The position numbers were made by a program, and so were the translations under genes. From positions 1,426,001 to 1,490,000 of the forward strand of contig JAKUDP010000012.1 in the NCBI GenBank assembly GCA_022570795.1: 64,000 bases of DNA. Direction: 5' to 3'. Numbering within the stretch: the stretch's first letter is position 1; every line of letters begins with the position of its first letter. Below, one piece after another: positions 51,383 through 63,400 of this stretch. The stretch comes from Sphaerulina vaccinii. Taxonomy: Eukaryota; Ascomycota; Dothideomycetes; Mycosphaerellales; Mycosphaerellaceae. The notes under the pieces were generated by a model. The model was not told the origin of the DNA. It was given only the letters and a program-made list of their open reading frames with translations, and made no database searches.

Positions 51383-52142
51383 GGTGTCGTGACTTGTATG
51401 AATTACTTTCGCTTCCTTGTGTCGGATCTCATCATATGGAACGCGGAGGACTCCTTTATACTTGATCGTAGCTGGCAGTCTGCATCTTCGAAAATAGACG
51501 CAGCTCCGGTCTAGACTCTATATTCCGCAAGCAGCTCAGCGGACAACCATGTCCATGGTGAAGGATCATTCCTGGAGAGTCAAAAGAGACATCACTGCCA
51601 CGATACGATGCAGCATCGACTCGTGGGGCTACGTTGATGAGCCGGTCGGTATGGTAGCTTTAGGTACTGCTCCACGATATTGGCAGTTAAACTTCCGGTC
51701 TGCGCTGACCAGAGAGAGAGTTTGAGTGACACGAGCATCGTGAAGTCTTTTGCAATATCAGTTCTCACATTGTAGCAGCACAGCCACCCTAGCAGACTGT
51801 ATGCTGTTCGGTCCTCTTCACGAAATGACAGGTGCATTACCTCAGCAATACGAGCATAAGCCACCCAGACAGTACAGCGGATGGAAGGAGGATGGCGGAA
51901 TTGCCGGTAGAGAAAGAAACATTACAGGGCGCAGGACTCGGCGAGCAGGGAAGATGGCATGATACCAACCAGGTTCACGGCAGATGGGTAATGAGATAAT
52001 TCCGTCGCACCTCCAATCATGGACAGTTCTCGCGCACTGCATCACCGAATGTGACAGTTGAAGGCGGGAGTTGTGTTACTGTATAGACGCCATTCTACCT
52101 ACATTCGCGTGACATGACAGCGCCACCTCACAATCTTCAGCC
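51383..52142. other. Shared divergent promoter (GH12 / GH47)
   Basis: This 760-bp stretch has no gene. A TATA box faces the GH12 side (51454-51460). The short frames here lack domains. Confidence 0.6.
51454..51460 (-). promoter_or_regulatory. TATA box of the GH12 gene
   Basis: TATAAAG on the minus strand, 72 bp upstream of the GH12 start codon. It is the expected distance for a fungal core promoter. Confidence 0.55.
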
Positions 52143-53822
52143 ATGATTCTCGAAATGGCGTGGTGTAAGGCTCTACTTCTGTCGCTTCTTACCACATCGG
52201 TGTCGGCCTTGTTCACACCAGATCAAGAAGATGCGCCTCTCCCTCGAGCGGCATGCTCCAATGCATACTACGCCAGACAGTGTGGCGGCAACTATGACTA
52301 CAGCAGCTTCACAAGAGATCAGAGTGAGCGTACAGATGCAGTCGTGGAGATGTTCCGATTTGCATGGAATGGCTACTTCACATATGCCTTTCCGAATGAC
52401 GATCTTCTGCCAAAGAACAATTCCTTCCGCAACACTCGCAATGGCTGGGGTCTGACTGCCATAGACGGCCTTGACACCGCCATCATCATGGAGCAACAAG
52501 ACATTGTCGAGATCATCTTGGACTTCATCCCAACAGTCGACTTCACCAAGAACAATGCCAAAGGAGAACGAGATGCCCAAACCACAAGCTTGTTCGAAAC
52601 TAACATCCGCTATCTGGGAGGCTTGCTGTCGGCATACGATCTCCTCAAAGGTCCTTTCCAGCATCTGGCATCAGACGACACGAAGGTAGACGCTTTGCTC
52701 AAGCAGGCCATTACGCTCGCCGATACATTGAAGTTCTGCTTCGACACCCCTAGTGGAATCCCAGTCGGCCTTGTCTACATCGACAACAAGACCTTCACGG
52801 ACGTCTCAGTCATGCAGAATGGTGACTACACTGCTGGTCTGGCAGAGATTGGCACTCTCGTCCTCGAATGGCAGCACTTAAGCGACCTCAGCGGCGATCC
52901 TTCCTATGGCGAGCTAGTACAACGCGCCGAGTCATACTGGTTCAATGCTCCGGAAGTCTGGCCTGGTCTGACTGGTGGCAACTTCAGTGTCAGCACAGGA
53001 CAACTTCTCGATGACTATGGAGGCTGGACTTCAGGCAATGACAGCGCTTACGAATACCTCATCAAGATGTACGTCTACGATCCGGAGCGATATTACAACT
53101 ACAGTCAAAGATGGACTGCAGCTGCAGACTCCACCATACAGCATCTCCTCTCCAGTCCAAATCCGCGACCTGATCTCACCATGGCTGGTGCATTCAGTGG
53201 ACAAGTTGTACAGAACTATTCCGAAGGCCTAGCTTGTTTCATTGGAGGCAATTTCATCCTCGGCAGCACAGCTCTCAAGAATAAGTACTATCTCGAACCA
53301 GGTCTTCAATTCGCAGAATGGTGCGCAAACGGCTACCGAGAGGCTGCAAGTGGGATTGGACCTGTGATCTACAGCTGGAATGAAACTATACTCGCCAACC
53401 CGAACTACACAAACCAGACTACGCAGTACGAACGAGCAGGTTGGTTCATACCAGAGAACCTCGCTCTGGGAGGTGGTCAGGCTCCCGAAGCAGTCGAATC
53501 TTGGTATTACGCGTACCAAGCCACAGAAGACCAATACTGGAGAGACGTGGCTTGGGCGTATACTCTTGCTCAGAACAAGACTCTTCGAGTAGGCTCCGGT
53601 TTCGTGAGTATCAGGAATGTGTTACGAGAAGATGGAGGTGAGAAAGGAAACTACATGGCAAGTTTCATGTTAGCGGAGGTGCTTAAGTATCAGTATCTCA
53701 TCCAAGCACCTCCGGAGAAGAAGGGTTTATGGGATGTAATATCTGGAGAAGATAAGGTGAATCACTTTGTGTATAATACAGAGGCTCATCCGATGAGGGT
53801 GGCGGCGAGGAGTCCTGTCTGA
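52143..53822 (+). CDS. Secreted GH47 alpha-1,2-mannosidase
   Basis: This is an intronless gene of 559 residues. MILEMAWCKALLLSLLTTSVSA is a signal peptide. GH47 hallmarks run in order: RTDAVVEMFRFAWNGYFTYAF, the WGLTAIDGLDTAIIM block, the SLFETNIRYLGGLLSAYDL motif with a catalytic acid, APEAVESWYYAYQAT, and the terminal Ca2+-binding NTEAHP. Many N-glycosylation sequons (NNS, NYT, NQT) are present. There is no TM anchor or HDEL, so it is likely extracellular, like Aspergillus/Penicillium msdS enzymes that trim mannose from glycoproteins. The second Met (residue 5) is an alternative start. The gene converges on the ABC transporter with a 15-bp gap. Confidence 0.92.
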   Translation: MILEMAWCKALLLSLLTTSVSALFTPDQEDAPLPRAACSNAYYARQCGGNYDYSSFTRDQSERTDAVVEMFRFAWNGYFTYAFPNDDLLPKNNSFRNTRNGWGLTAIDGLDTAIIMEQQDIVEIILDFIPTVDFTKNNAKGERDAQTTSLFETNIRYLGGLLSAYDLLKGPFQHLASDDTKVDALLKQAITLADTLKFCFDTPSGIPVGLVYIDNKTFTDVSVMQNGDYTAGLAEIGTLVLEWQHLSDLSGDPSYGELVQRAESYWFNAPEVWPGLTGGNFSVSTGQLLDDYGGWTSGNDSAYEYLIKMYVYDPERYYNYSQRWTAAADSTIQHLLSSPNPRPDLTMAGAFSGQVVQNYSEGLACFIGGNFILGSTALKNKYYLEPGLQFAEWCANGYREAASGIGPVIYSWNETILANPNYTNQTTQYERAGWFIPENLALGGGQAPEAVESWYYAYQATEDQYWRDVAWAYTLAQNKTLRVGSGFVSIRNVLREDGGEKGNYMASFMLAEVLKYQYLIQAPPEKKGLWDVISGEDKVNHFVYNTEAHPMRVAARSPV

Positions 53823-53837
53823 ATGCAATCTGTAAGG

Positions 53838-56800
53838 CTATTCCGCCTTATCCAGCGCTTGACTTTGGCACATCTTCCAGTATCTCCCTCTTTGCGCTAT
53901 AAGTCTAGCATGGTTGCCCGCTTCGACAATCCTACCAGCTTCGAACACGAAAATCTGATCAGCGTCTCTGATTGTGGAAAGCCGATGAGCAACAGCAATC
54001 GTCGTTCTACTACCTTCTTTTGCCGTGGTCATGAGAGCAGCTTGCACGATCTTTTCACTCTCCGTGTCCAGTGCTGATGTCGACTCGTCTAGTAACATAC
54101 TTCGAGGATTACGTATGATAGCTCGAGCGATGGCAACACGTTGTTTTTGACCTCCGGAAAGCTGTGAGCCTCTTAGACCGACATATGTGTTTAGACCTTC
54201 CGGCAGCGATTGCACGAAGGTCCATATGTTGGCTTGCGTGCAAGCTTTTTCGATCTGTTGCTCTGTCACATCTTCTGAGCTGTCGGCTAAGCCAAGTGCG
54301 ACATTGTCTCGTATTGTACCTTGATACAGTGCTGGTTCTTGTTGTACTAGACCGATATGTTGGCGGTGTTCACGAAGTGTTGTATCCAGGATGGATTCAT
54401 TGTCAAGAGAGATTGTGCCGGAAGTAGGGTCGTAGAACCTGCTCAACAGGCTGATCATTGTGGTCTTGCCACAACCAGAAGGACCTACAAAGGCGACGAA
54501 TTGACCGGCTGGAATGGATACGTCGATGCCTTGAAGGATTCGGGTGTTTGGTCTTGATGGATAGGCGAATGTCAATGCGGAGTAGTCCACTGCAGCCGGA
54601 CCATTGCTCTGCGATTCGTCGTTGTCGCTGTCAGGTAGAGGCGGGTTTCCGTCTTTCACCTTGGCTGCCATTTGCTCTAGCGAGAACATGAAGTTCGCGC
54701 TGGCTTTTGCTTTGGAGACACTCGTTGAGTACTGGAAGAACATTGCAGCTGCTTCTCCACCGAACAGCACAGCAATAAAAACCTGGAAGAACTGAGTTGT
54801 GGTGTATTCTCCTTGGCTCACCAGTTTACCCCCATACCAGAAGCCTAGCGCCATGGCAAGGAATTGTATCGATTGCGAGAGTGCATACCAGAACATCGTC
54901 CAGGAGAGCGCGTTGATGGACTTCATTGCCACTTCTGAAAGTCTCTCTGTGTACTTCTGTAGCACGGTACCTTCGAGTGTAAGTGAGCTCACTGTCCGTA
55001 TAGCAGAGACTGCTTCGGCGGCAACAGCGGCGCTGCTCGCAAATCTCCCAGATGTAGCATCATCGAGTCGACCTTCCAGTCGGATACGTAGATAGCCTGA
55101 AGCGAGAAGTGGTGGCAATGCACCGAACACGCAGACCAGTCCGAGTTTCCAGCCGATTGCTATACCAAAGACCGAGCTTGAGAGGACGTTGACGACATTG
55201 ATCAAGATGAGAGCTAGATTCATGCCTACCAGCTCTTGTAGATTCTGAGCCGAGCTTGCGAGCTTTGCCGTGAGTCCACCACTCTCGTTCTTTGGATTAT
55301 CAAAGAAGTCCTGCAAAGATTTAGTCCTATTACCATGATCTCAGCCGACATCACAAAGACTTACCATAGTCTGATAAAGCGCTGATTCGAACAGTCGAAG
55401 TCGATAGCATCGCGTCAATCTCTGAGAAATGATGACGGCGACCCAGCCCATGACAAAGTAGATGCACAGTTGTGCCAGCGCCACCACGAAGAACATCAGT
55501 GCCCAGAAGTTGCCATCAGACAGGGTATCTGAGTTGCGAGACTCGAAGACAGTGAACGTTCTGGCGAATATCACGGCCTGCGCGGGATATGTGCCTCCGG
55601 CGAGAACGCAAACGAAGCCGATGATGAAGAACCATGGCCATAGGGCACGTTGCCCTGGAAGGAGGATACCGAGACTTCGAAGAAGACTACGGTCGGCTCC
55701 CACCTCAGTCTTCTCAGCAAGCTCCAAGTCCAGCTCAGGCTCCCCTACAGTGCTCTTAGTGCGCTGAGTTAACAGTTGTCGTTCCACCTTCTCGTCCTCA
55801 CTGTCATCACTGGAGTCGTCTGAGTCGGTATGCTTAGTCGATTGCAGATCCTGTGCCTGCACCAGTCGAGCGTATGCTCCCCTACGAGCGAGCAGCTCTT
55901 GGTGGGTGCCTTGCTCAATCACTGTGCCCTTACGCATCACAGCTATACTGTCTGCGTTTTGGATTGTTGAAAGCTTGTGGGCGATAATGATCGTGGTACG
56001 GTTCGCTGCCACATTGTCGAGTGCGTCTTGCACTATTCGCTCAGCCTTCGGATCTAGCGCACTAGTAGCTTCGTCCATGAGTAGGACTGATGGATTGGAG
56101 ATTATACTTCGAGCGATCGCGATGCGTTGTTTCTGGCCTCCTGACAGCATACGGGCACGCTCTCCAACGGCGGTATGATATTGATCCGGTAGTCCCAGTA
56201 TGAAGTCATGGGCATATGCGTCCAAACAGGCCTGCTGCACGAGTCCCATCTTCTTCTCGTACGTGGCGTTCTCGTGCTCAGTTCCGACAAGACCATATGA
56301 GACATTGTCGAAGACAGTGCCACTGAAAAGTACTGGCTCCTGCTGAATGAGGCGGACACTCGTCCGGAGCCACTTCAAGTGTAAGCGGGACAGCTCTGTG
56401 CCATCCATTATAATGCTGCCAGAATCCAGGTCGTACCATCGCTCCAGGAGTCCAATGATAGTGGATTTACCACTTCCACTCTCACCGACGAGGGCAGTAG
56501 TCTTGCCTGCTGGCACATCAAGATTCAGGCCTTGCAGAACTGGGTTGTCGGGTCGAGCGGGATAAGCGAATTGGACATCCCGAAGCTGGACATGACCAGT
56601 GCAGTGCGTTGGCTTCTCGCCTTGCTCGGATAGCGCATCGATTGCGGAGACTCTGTCGATCATCTCGAACAATTCCGTCGAGGCCGATATGGCCTTGCTG
56701 ACAACAAGCAGCTGAGGCGCGATCTGTGTCAGTGTAGTTGTTGCTGCAACGACAGCAAATATCACTGTGACGACCTTTCCGGACTGATGGACTTCTCCGC

Positions 56801-57732
56801 TGTAGTACATGCGGATACCTTGCCAGAAGGCTAGAGCGTAGCCGCAGTATATGATGAAGAACTCGGTCGAGTACATGATACCAATGTTAAGGCGCTTCTT
56901 CATGCCAGTGTTCTCGGCCTCTTCGAGCAGGGCATCGTAACGCTTGCACATGGTAGGGTGCAGCCAGAAGGCATGGACGTTGGCGATGCTCGCGAAAGCC
57001 TCCTCTGCCAGTAGTCCAGCCTTGCTGTATATCGATAGCAGCTTGGATTCGTTCTTCGCATCAATGGCAACTGTCACCACTGTGACTATGACAATGGTTG
57101 GAACGATAGCCAGAGTGATCAAGGTCAGCTTCCACTGGGCCGCAAAGGCCACGATGAAGGCAGCCACGAATGTGGACACTGACTGCACTGTCAAAGACAG
57201 CTTCTCAGAAATACCTTGATTGATAAGGTTGGCAGTCGTAGTGACTTTGACTGCAGGACTGCCAGCATCTCTCGAGTCAAGGTATGCAATCTCTTGTCGC
57301 AGCAACGATTGCAAGAAGTGTACACGCAATGCTTTCGTTGTCCGGATGCCTGAGATCGATATGCAGAAACTGTGTATGAACACGCATACTGCTTTCGCGA
57401 TGAAGAGGTAGACGAAGTACAAGCTGAGTCTGGATACATCATCCATGTACTCCGATGCTGATGACCGTCCTTGGCTGAAGTCGAGGAATGACGTGACAAA
57501 TTGGCCGAAGAATATCTCCATCAATGGCAAAGGTACTCCTGCACCGATGGCTGTGATCAAGGCGATGCCATTCAGGATCCAGCTCGTTCGATCTGCATAG
57601 CTGAAGACTCGCTGAAGATTATGTCAGTACATCTTGTTCCAAGCATGCAGCCACCATGCCTTCTGATATACATACAAGGTAGTTTTGTATGCCAGATTTG
57701 GGCTTCTTGCCAGGAATGCTCCGCCGGTCCAT
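53838..57732 (-). CDS. ABCB/MDR1-type full ABC transporter
   Basis: The exons 57732-57676, 57611-55365 and 55310-53838 give 1258 residues with matching phases. The order is TMD1-NBD1-TMD2-NBD2. NBD1 has Walker A GESGSGKST, signature LSGGQKQR and Walker B VLLMDEATSALD; NBD2 has GPSGCGKTT, LSGGQKQR and SMLLDESTSALD. The linker is acidic and Ser-rich (DSDDSSDDSEDE). The tiny first exon (MDRRSIPGKKPKSGIQNYL) precedes RVFSYADRTSWILNGIALI. Both NBDs keep all core motifs, so it should be an active exporter of hydrophobic compounds, probably at the plasma membrane. It sits head to head with a Zn2Cys6 factor, 490 bp apart. Confidence 0.93.
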
Positions 57733-58223
57733 GGTGATGGCCAATGCCAGAAGCACTACAGATCAGTAAATCGAGTACTGCCATCCTGATAGGAGCGTTC
57801 TGAATATATGCAAGCCACGTGGAAGACTGGAATTCGGAGTTCGTATGTCATGTTTGCTTTGGTATACCTGTCGGGCCTGTCGCGCAGCGCGGCGCCCGCG
57901 GACAGCGAGAATGATCAGAGACTGTCTGAAGAATGACTCCACAGCCATCCTTCCTCGCTCTTGGCTGTGCTATCTGGCGACTGATATGACGCACACATTG
58001 CATGATCTGATGCTGAAATCGACGACCAGGACTGAGGAATCATGAATTGATGTTGGAGGAACAAGGTGGACATAATCTGAGACTGAGAGAGGCGTTGAGG
58101 TTGACATAATCATGATACGACACATAACCTTATTCGTTATCAGTCCATAAACGCGTCAACATCTTTGCGCTTCCTTCCCAACTCTGTTCCTACTTCTATT
58201 TTCCTTCTTTCTCACATCATCTT
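57733..58223. other. Divergent promoter (ABC transporter / Zn2Cys6 factor)
   Basis: This 490-bp stretch has no gene. It holds the CGG-N3-CCG site at 57888-57900 and a pyrimidine-rich leader (CTTCCTTCCC, TTCCTTCTTTC) in front of the regulator's start codon. Confidence 0.6.
57888..57900. promoter_or_regulatory. CGG-N3-CCG inverted repeat
   Basis: CGCGG-CGC-CCGCG is a perfect 5-bp inverted repeat with a 3-nt spacer. It gives the CGG/CCG half-site pair used by many Zn2Cys6 dimers. It lies 156 bp from the ABC transporter ATG and 324 bp from the regulator ATG. Its use is inferred. Confidence 0.4.
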
Positions 58224-60384
58224 ATGGAAGCCGACGTCTCATCAGGCGATGGCGACCCGCCACGCTCTGCACTTGTGCCTCAAAAGCCTTGCGATGCATG
58301 CCGGCAGCGTAAGATCAAGTGCGATCGTCAGGCTCCATGCTCACATTGCCGCGCTGCAGGAATCGCATGTAGAACATCGCAACGCGTCAAGGAAGAGCGT
58401 ACCAGGGTGACGATCTCCAAGCAGTACGAACAGAAGATCGACACGATTGACGACCGGCTCGCCAGAATCGAGAAGCTTTTGCGTTCAGCCAATGGTTCAC
58501 ACACATCGCCAGCAACCAGCAATCCAAGCCTCACATCGAGCTTGGAAGCCGACGACCACGATGTGGATAGTCCTGCGATTGATGATGTTGCAACCACTGG
58601 ACATCATCGTGATACCTTGATCGCTAAAGATGTGTTTGAGCAGACTATCTCCAGCAATGAACGTCTCGCCGAAGACCCTCAGCTGACTGCCACGCTCCAG
58701 GCTCTGAAGAGAATAGTCGGCAAGCTTGGGTCTGATGGCAAAGGTATGACTCTGTCAACAGCCGTACCATCAGACAACAGCCCTGAGATGCCCTCGTGGA
58801 GCGAGATTCAGAAGCTGCTTGAACGTGGCAAAGCGCACCCACCAGAATCGTGGGAGCTGTATGTGGTTCTGGTGCCCATGGACGAGTTCGTTACCATGTG
58901 CGAAAGCTTTCATCGCGACGGAAACGATGGCAGTATCGCTCAGCAGACGATTGTATATGCTGGGCTGTACTGCCTCGCAGGTGAATTTGCTGCCGAAGAC
59001 ACGGGAGACTCGTCAACCTATCACTGGAATTTCGGACTCAAGTTCCTACGTTCTGCAATGGAAACCATATCCTTGCTGCCTATACTTGCGCCAGCTAGAC
59101 GAGATACTATCTCTGCGTTGCTGATCTCAGTGAGTCAACGCCAGCGATGCTCACCTGTGCTGAACGCGAGGGTCGGTTGCTGAGGAGGGTTGAAGCAGAG
59201 CTGAGCACTGTGAGTGGATAACTAACGAGCCCTTCTAGTCCGTCCTAGCCATAGATCTTGCTAAGCCACAATTATCTTGGGAGCTCAATTCGAATGCGCT
59301 CAAAATGTGCCAAACACTGGGATACCACAGAAAGGCTGCGATGGACAAGCTGCCGCCTGCTGAACGAGACCGAAATACATTCCTCTTCTGGAATTGTTAT
59401 GTGATGGATCGCAATACCTCTCTTCGACTTGGCCGAGCGCCAATCATCCCTGAATTCGACATCACAGCACCAAGACCAAAGGAATCCAAAGGCCTATCTG
59501 ACTCACTTAAGTACTTGCTGGAATATTGGGTAGAGATGGGCCGCATACAAGGCAGGATATGCGAACATCTGTACAGTCCTGCGGCACTGATTCGTCCACA
59601 ACATGAGCGCGACAGCATTGCTCTGTCTTGTAAAGCAGAGCTTGACGAAGCTTTCGCAGAGCGTATACGACTGCAAGACATCATCCGGCCACGAACAGGC
59701 ACGAACTGGGACTCTTTCGCGACTCTCGATCCGATCCTTGCTGGTGACCAGCTCATGCATGCGAGCACTCTGGCCTTGACACTCCAATCCGTGGCAACGA
59801 CACCCGAAGCAAAGGAAGCTGCATTACGCTGCGCGAGAGACTGTTTGAGGACGAGTACAGAACTCGCAAAATTACATCAACGAAACATATATTCTTGGGT
59901 GACATACATCCATTGGGTAGTACTGCACTCTCCAATGATGACACCATTCACTGTGGTCTTCAGTCATATCATCGCAGACACAGAGGCAGACACAGCCACA
60001 GAAGACTTACAGCTGCTTCAAGACTTCGTCGCCACCTTGGAGCCTGCGCGTAAGCTATGCCAAGGGACAGATAAGTTCTCGCAGCTGTGCAACGTCTTCT
60101 GCGATGCTGCTAAAGCATACTTGGAGGTCAAAAGGACCAAGAACAAACAAGACGTCGTTCATCATATATCGACCATAAACGAGTTCGACCAGGTCCTTGC
60201 TGATATGGGACTTGCTACCACGTTCACGAACAGTCACTCAGGGGAGGTCTCAAATGGAGTCAACACCACTACCGACAGCTTACAGGATTGGTATAATGCC
60301 AACAGCTCGCTATACAATCTTCTGGATCAAGATTTTGGCAACTTTGGTAACCTCGATTTTAGTGCAGACTATGCGAAGTTCTAG
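58224..60384 (+). CDS. Zn2Cys6 transcription factor with fungal TF MHD domain
   Basis: The exons 58224-59129 and 59239-60384 give 683 residues. The DNA-binding domain is near residues 23-49: CDACRQRKIKCDRQAPCSHCRAAGIAC, the full C6 cluster. A short coiled-coil linker (KQYEQKIDTIDDRLARIEKLL) for dimerisation follows. The middle homology region includes WNFGLKFLRSAM and, after the intron, LKMCQTLGYHR and NTFLFWNCYVMDRNTSLRLGRAP, the usual conserved core. The C-terminus is Asn/Asp-rich (NFGNLDFSADY) and may activate transcription. The factor is divergent from an ABC transporter, a common arrangement for pathway-specific drug-resistance regulators. The start ATG is the first in frame. Confidence 0.9.
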
Positions 60385-60466
60385 CTGTCAACTATCTGAA
60401 TAGCCTTAGCAGAGCACAATACAATGCCATGTTTGAAATGCAACTCTGTGAGGTCTTCTCCATCGC

Positions 60467-63400
60467 TCACTGATGCACATAAACCATCCCTCTCCTGTCA
60501 GCGCTAAGTATCATACCAAAAGGTCTCTCCAGCATCTTGACATCAGTAATAGTATCAAGATGCCCATTCATCAGGTTCTGTGACGCCATCCTGATAGTCT
60601 CATACCGACTCGTTGCGGGACCTTTCTGCAACGAAGACTTCTTGGGAGTGACGCTAGCACTGACACCTTCTTCTCCAGTCTTCTCTGACAGCACGCGACA
60701 GTCCATGCCTAGTTGACTGAAAGTGTAAGTAGGCTGCTGTTCGGAAACTCCGCCAGAGACAAGACGACAACCTTCCAAACGCTCTGTATCCCAGAACCTG
60801 ACTTTGCCATCAGGCCCTCCACTGATTGCGTAGGCGTGCTGGATTTCGGGATCTTTAGCCGAAGGCTGCGCTCCGAAAAAAGTTACAGTGTTGATGAGGG
60901 ATTCATTTCCATCATCCGCATTGACACGTCCTAACAGACTCTCCGCTTTCTCATCATCGAGGTTCTTGAGCTCGTAGTCTCGTATGCTGTGATTCGAGAA
61001 GTGCTCTTTTGCTGACCGTATGACTTCTAGACAAATCCCCTTCTCTGCGTCCCATACTGTAATCTCGCCAGGTGCTGTCCCGCCTGTGACACAAAACCTA
61101 TTACGTTTTGAAGATCTTCGGCTGGGGTGAAGCTGGAGGCGAGTAATGGGAGCAGCGTTCGCGAAAGTCCAAGAGCGGAGTTTGCAGTGGAAACGCATGT
61201 CCCAGAGATCTAGAACTCCTAAGGTTGTGCCTACGAGCAGCCAGTCGTGTTTACGCCCCATGCAGAATGTGGTGGGCATGCCGTGATGTGCCGGGTTCTG
61301 GAGATCGCAGATTATGGACATGTAGCGTAAGTCGATTGCCAGGATGCGACCGAGGTTTGTTGCGAGGACTAGTGTGCTTGTTCCTGACTCGCCGCGAAAG
61401 TGTTCGGACCAGATGGCATGCTCGCCGGTTAGGTTCTTGGTGGGTATTTGCCATTCCTTGATAATGCGAAGTTTGCCGTATCGTGTGCCCTTGTCTTGAG
61501 CTTCGACTACGTCTACCCTGATAACGTGAACAGAGCCATCGGAGCCTGTGCATACGAAGGAGTGAGTTGCTTCGATGAAACACAAGCTCGTAATGGTCAA
61601 GCCAGGCTCCAGTTTGTATGACTGTCGAGAACGGTATGTCACGTTGCGCTCCAGACGTGAAGTATCCCAGACTCTGACAGAGCCGTCATCGGACGCAGTC
61701 AAGAAGAAGACGTGGTCCGGAGACACAGCTATATGTGACACTTTAGCCGTATGCTCGCCAAGCACCGCGATCAATCGTCCTTGTGGTCTCCATGGTCCTG
61801 TAATCGGATGGTTCACGTTCGTAGGTATAAGACTGTTGACTGGCTGCACAAAAGGACCGAAGTCTGCTGCATCGAGCGGAAAGTTGTCGACATATACTGC
61901 ATCAAGCAGTTTCAGCACTGTGGGATCGTTTCCAGTGTAGTTGTGGCCAGCTCGCTGACTTGCTGTCCTCTCTAGGGCCTTTCTGCGATCCGCGTTCTCG
62001 GGAACTGGCGACGTTCGCCGACTCTCTGAATGAGGTCGATCGAGCTTGCCGTGCGCTGTAGTGTCAACTGTTGCGACTGCAGGGTGTGCTTTACCTGCTC
62101 CACCCAGTAGCCCAGCAGCATTACCCTTCTGGCGTAGGGCATGGTCGACATTACCGAGAAGGCCGATGCCTGAGTTCGGAGATGATGACAAGCTGCTCGA
62201 TTTGTTGTGTCGTAGTCCTGACAGGCGTGGTGTGCTTCCAGAGATTGGAACTGCGGACTGTGATGTGCCATCGGTGCCACCGACTGTCGTGGAGCTAGCG
62301 TCGAGAGCCGCTGTCTCAGCTCTCGAGGCCTCCTCGATGGCTTCAGCGATCGTCCTGTTCTGTTTCTCGACACGTTGCTCGTATGCACTGAGGTCTGTGT
62401 CAAATATGACAGTCTGTGGCTGTATTCTCAGGGCGGACAGGCTCACGATCTGCTCATAGATGGCGTCCTTCTCATGCGAGTCTTCTCTTTTCGCTCGCTG
62501 TGCCGACCTCCACAAGTACTCGCGGAAAGCCAGAATCTTCATTTCATCTTCCGATCGCATGCCTGCGTTACGCAAACGACCAAGCCATTGTTCGTCCTCG
62601 TCCGTCTTCGGAGTCTTGGCCAGAGCCTTTGGTCCTAGGTCTGCGACAGATGATTGAGGTGGCATCTGTCCTGTTGCAGAATATGACAGTTGCTTCGAGT
62701 CCCGTGCTGTCCTCCAGAAAGCGCTTTTGTCTACCTTACCAGCCCACTGCGCAGCAAGATCCAGCACGGTCCTTGGTAGTGGTTTCTTCAGTGCGTCTAG
62801 CAGCTCACATTCCGAAAGGCTCCCAACAGGCACTTTCAGGTATGGCTGTATTAGAGGAGCAACGAGTATGCGTACATCTGCTAGTGACAAGTATGTTGTC
62901 GCAGCCGAGATGAAGTGAGATGCTGCTTCCTTAATCCACAAGTTGGGATGCATCTCGAAACGAGCGACTGTGTCGATCAGCTCCCAAGTCTTCGCACGCT
63001 GCAGTAGGCCTACTTCAGCCATGGTCGCCAAGGATCTGAGTGCTTGCTCGACGACGAACTCCTGTGGATCCGTCAAAGCTTGCAGCATCAGAGGCAGCAC
63101 GAAGTTCTCCACGTTGGCGCCTCCGATGTATACAGCAATTCCTACTATGGTCTTGAAGAATGCACACTTGAGGAGCCAATCTGGATCATTGAGGTACGTG
63201 TTCAAGTGACTGAGGATGACGTCCGCTGCTCTTGCTTCGCCGAAGAAGACACAAAGACTTGAGACTGAAGTCAGAAATGCTCGTCGCACAGCGTTGTCAG
63301 TGTCAGTAACAAAGACGTTGGCCTGTTCTTCGAAGTGTTCGAGCATTTCGATACGCGTCGCATCGAAAGCTTCGGCATTGGCGACAGTATCTATGCCCAA

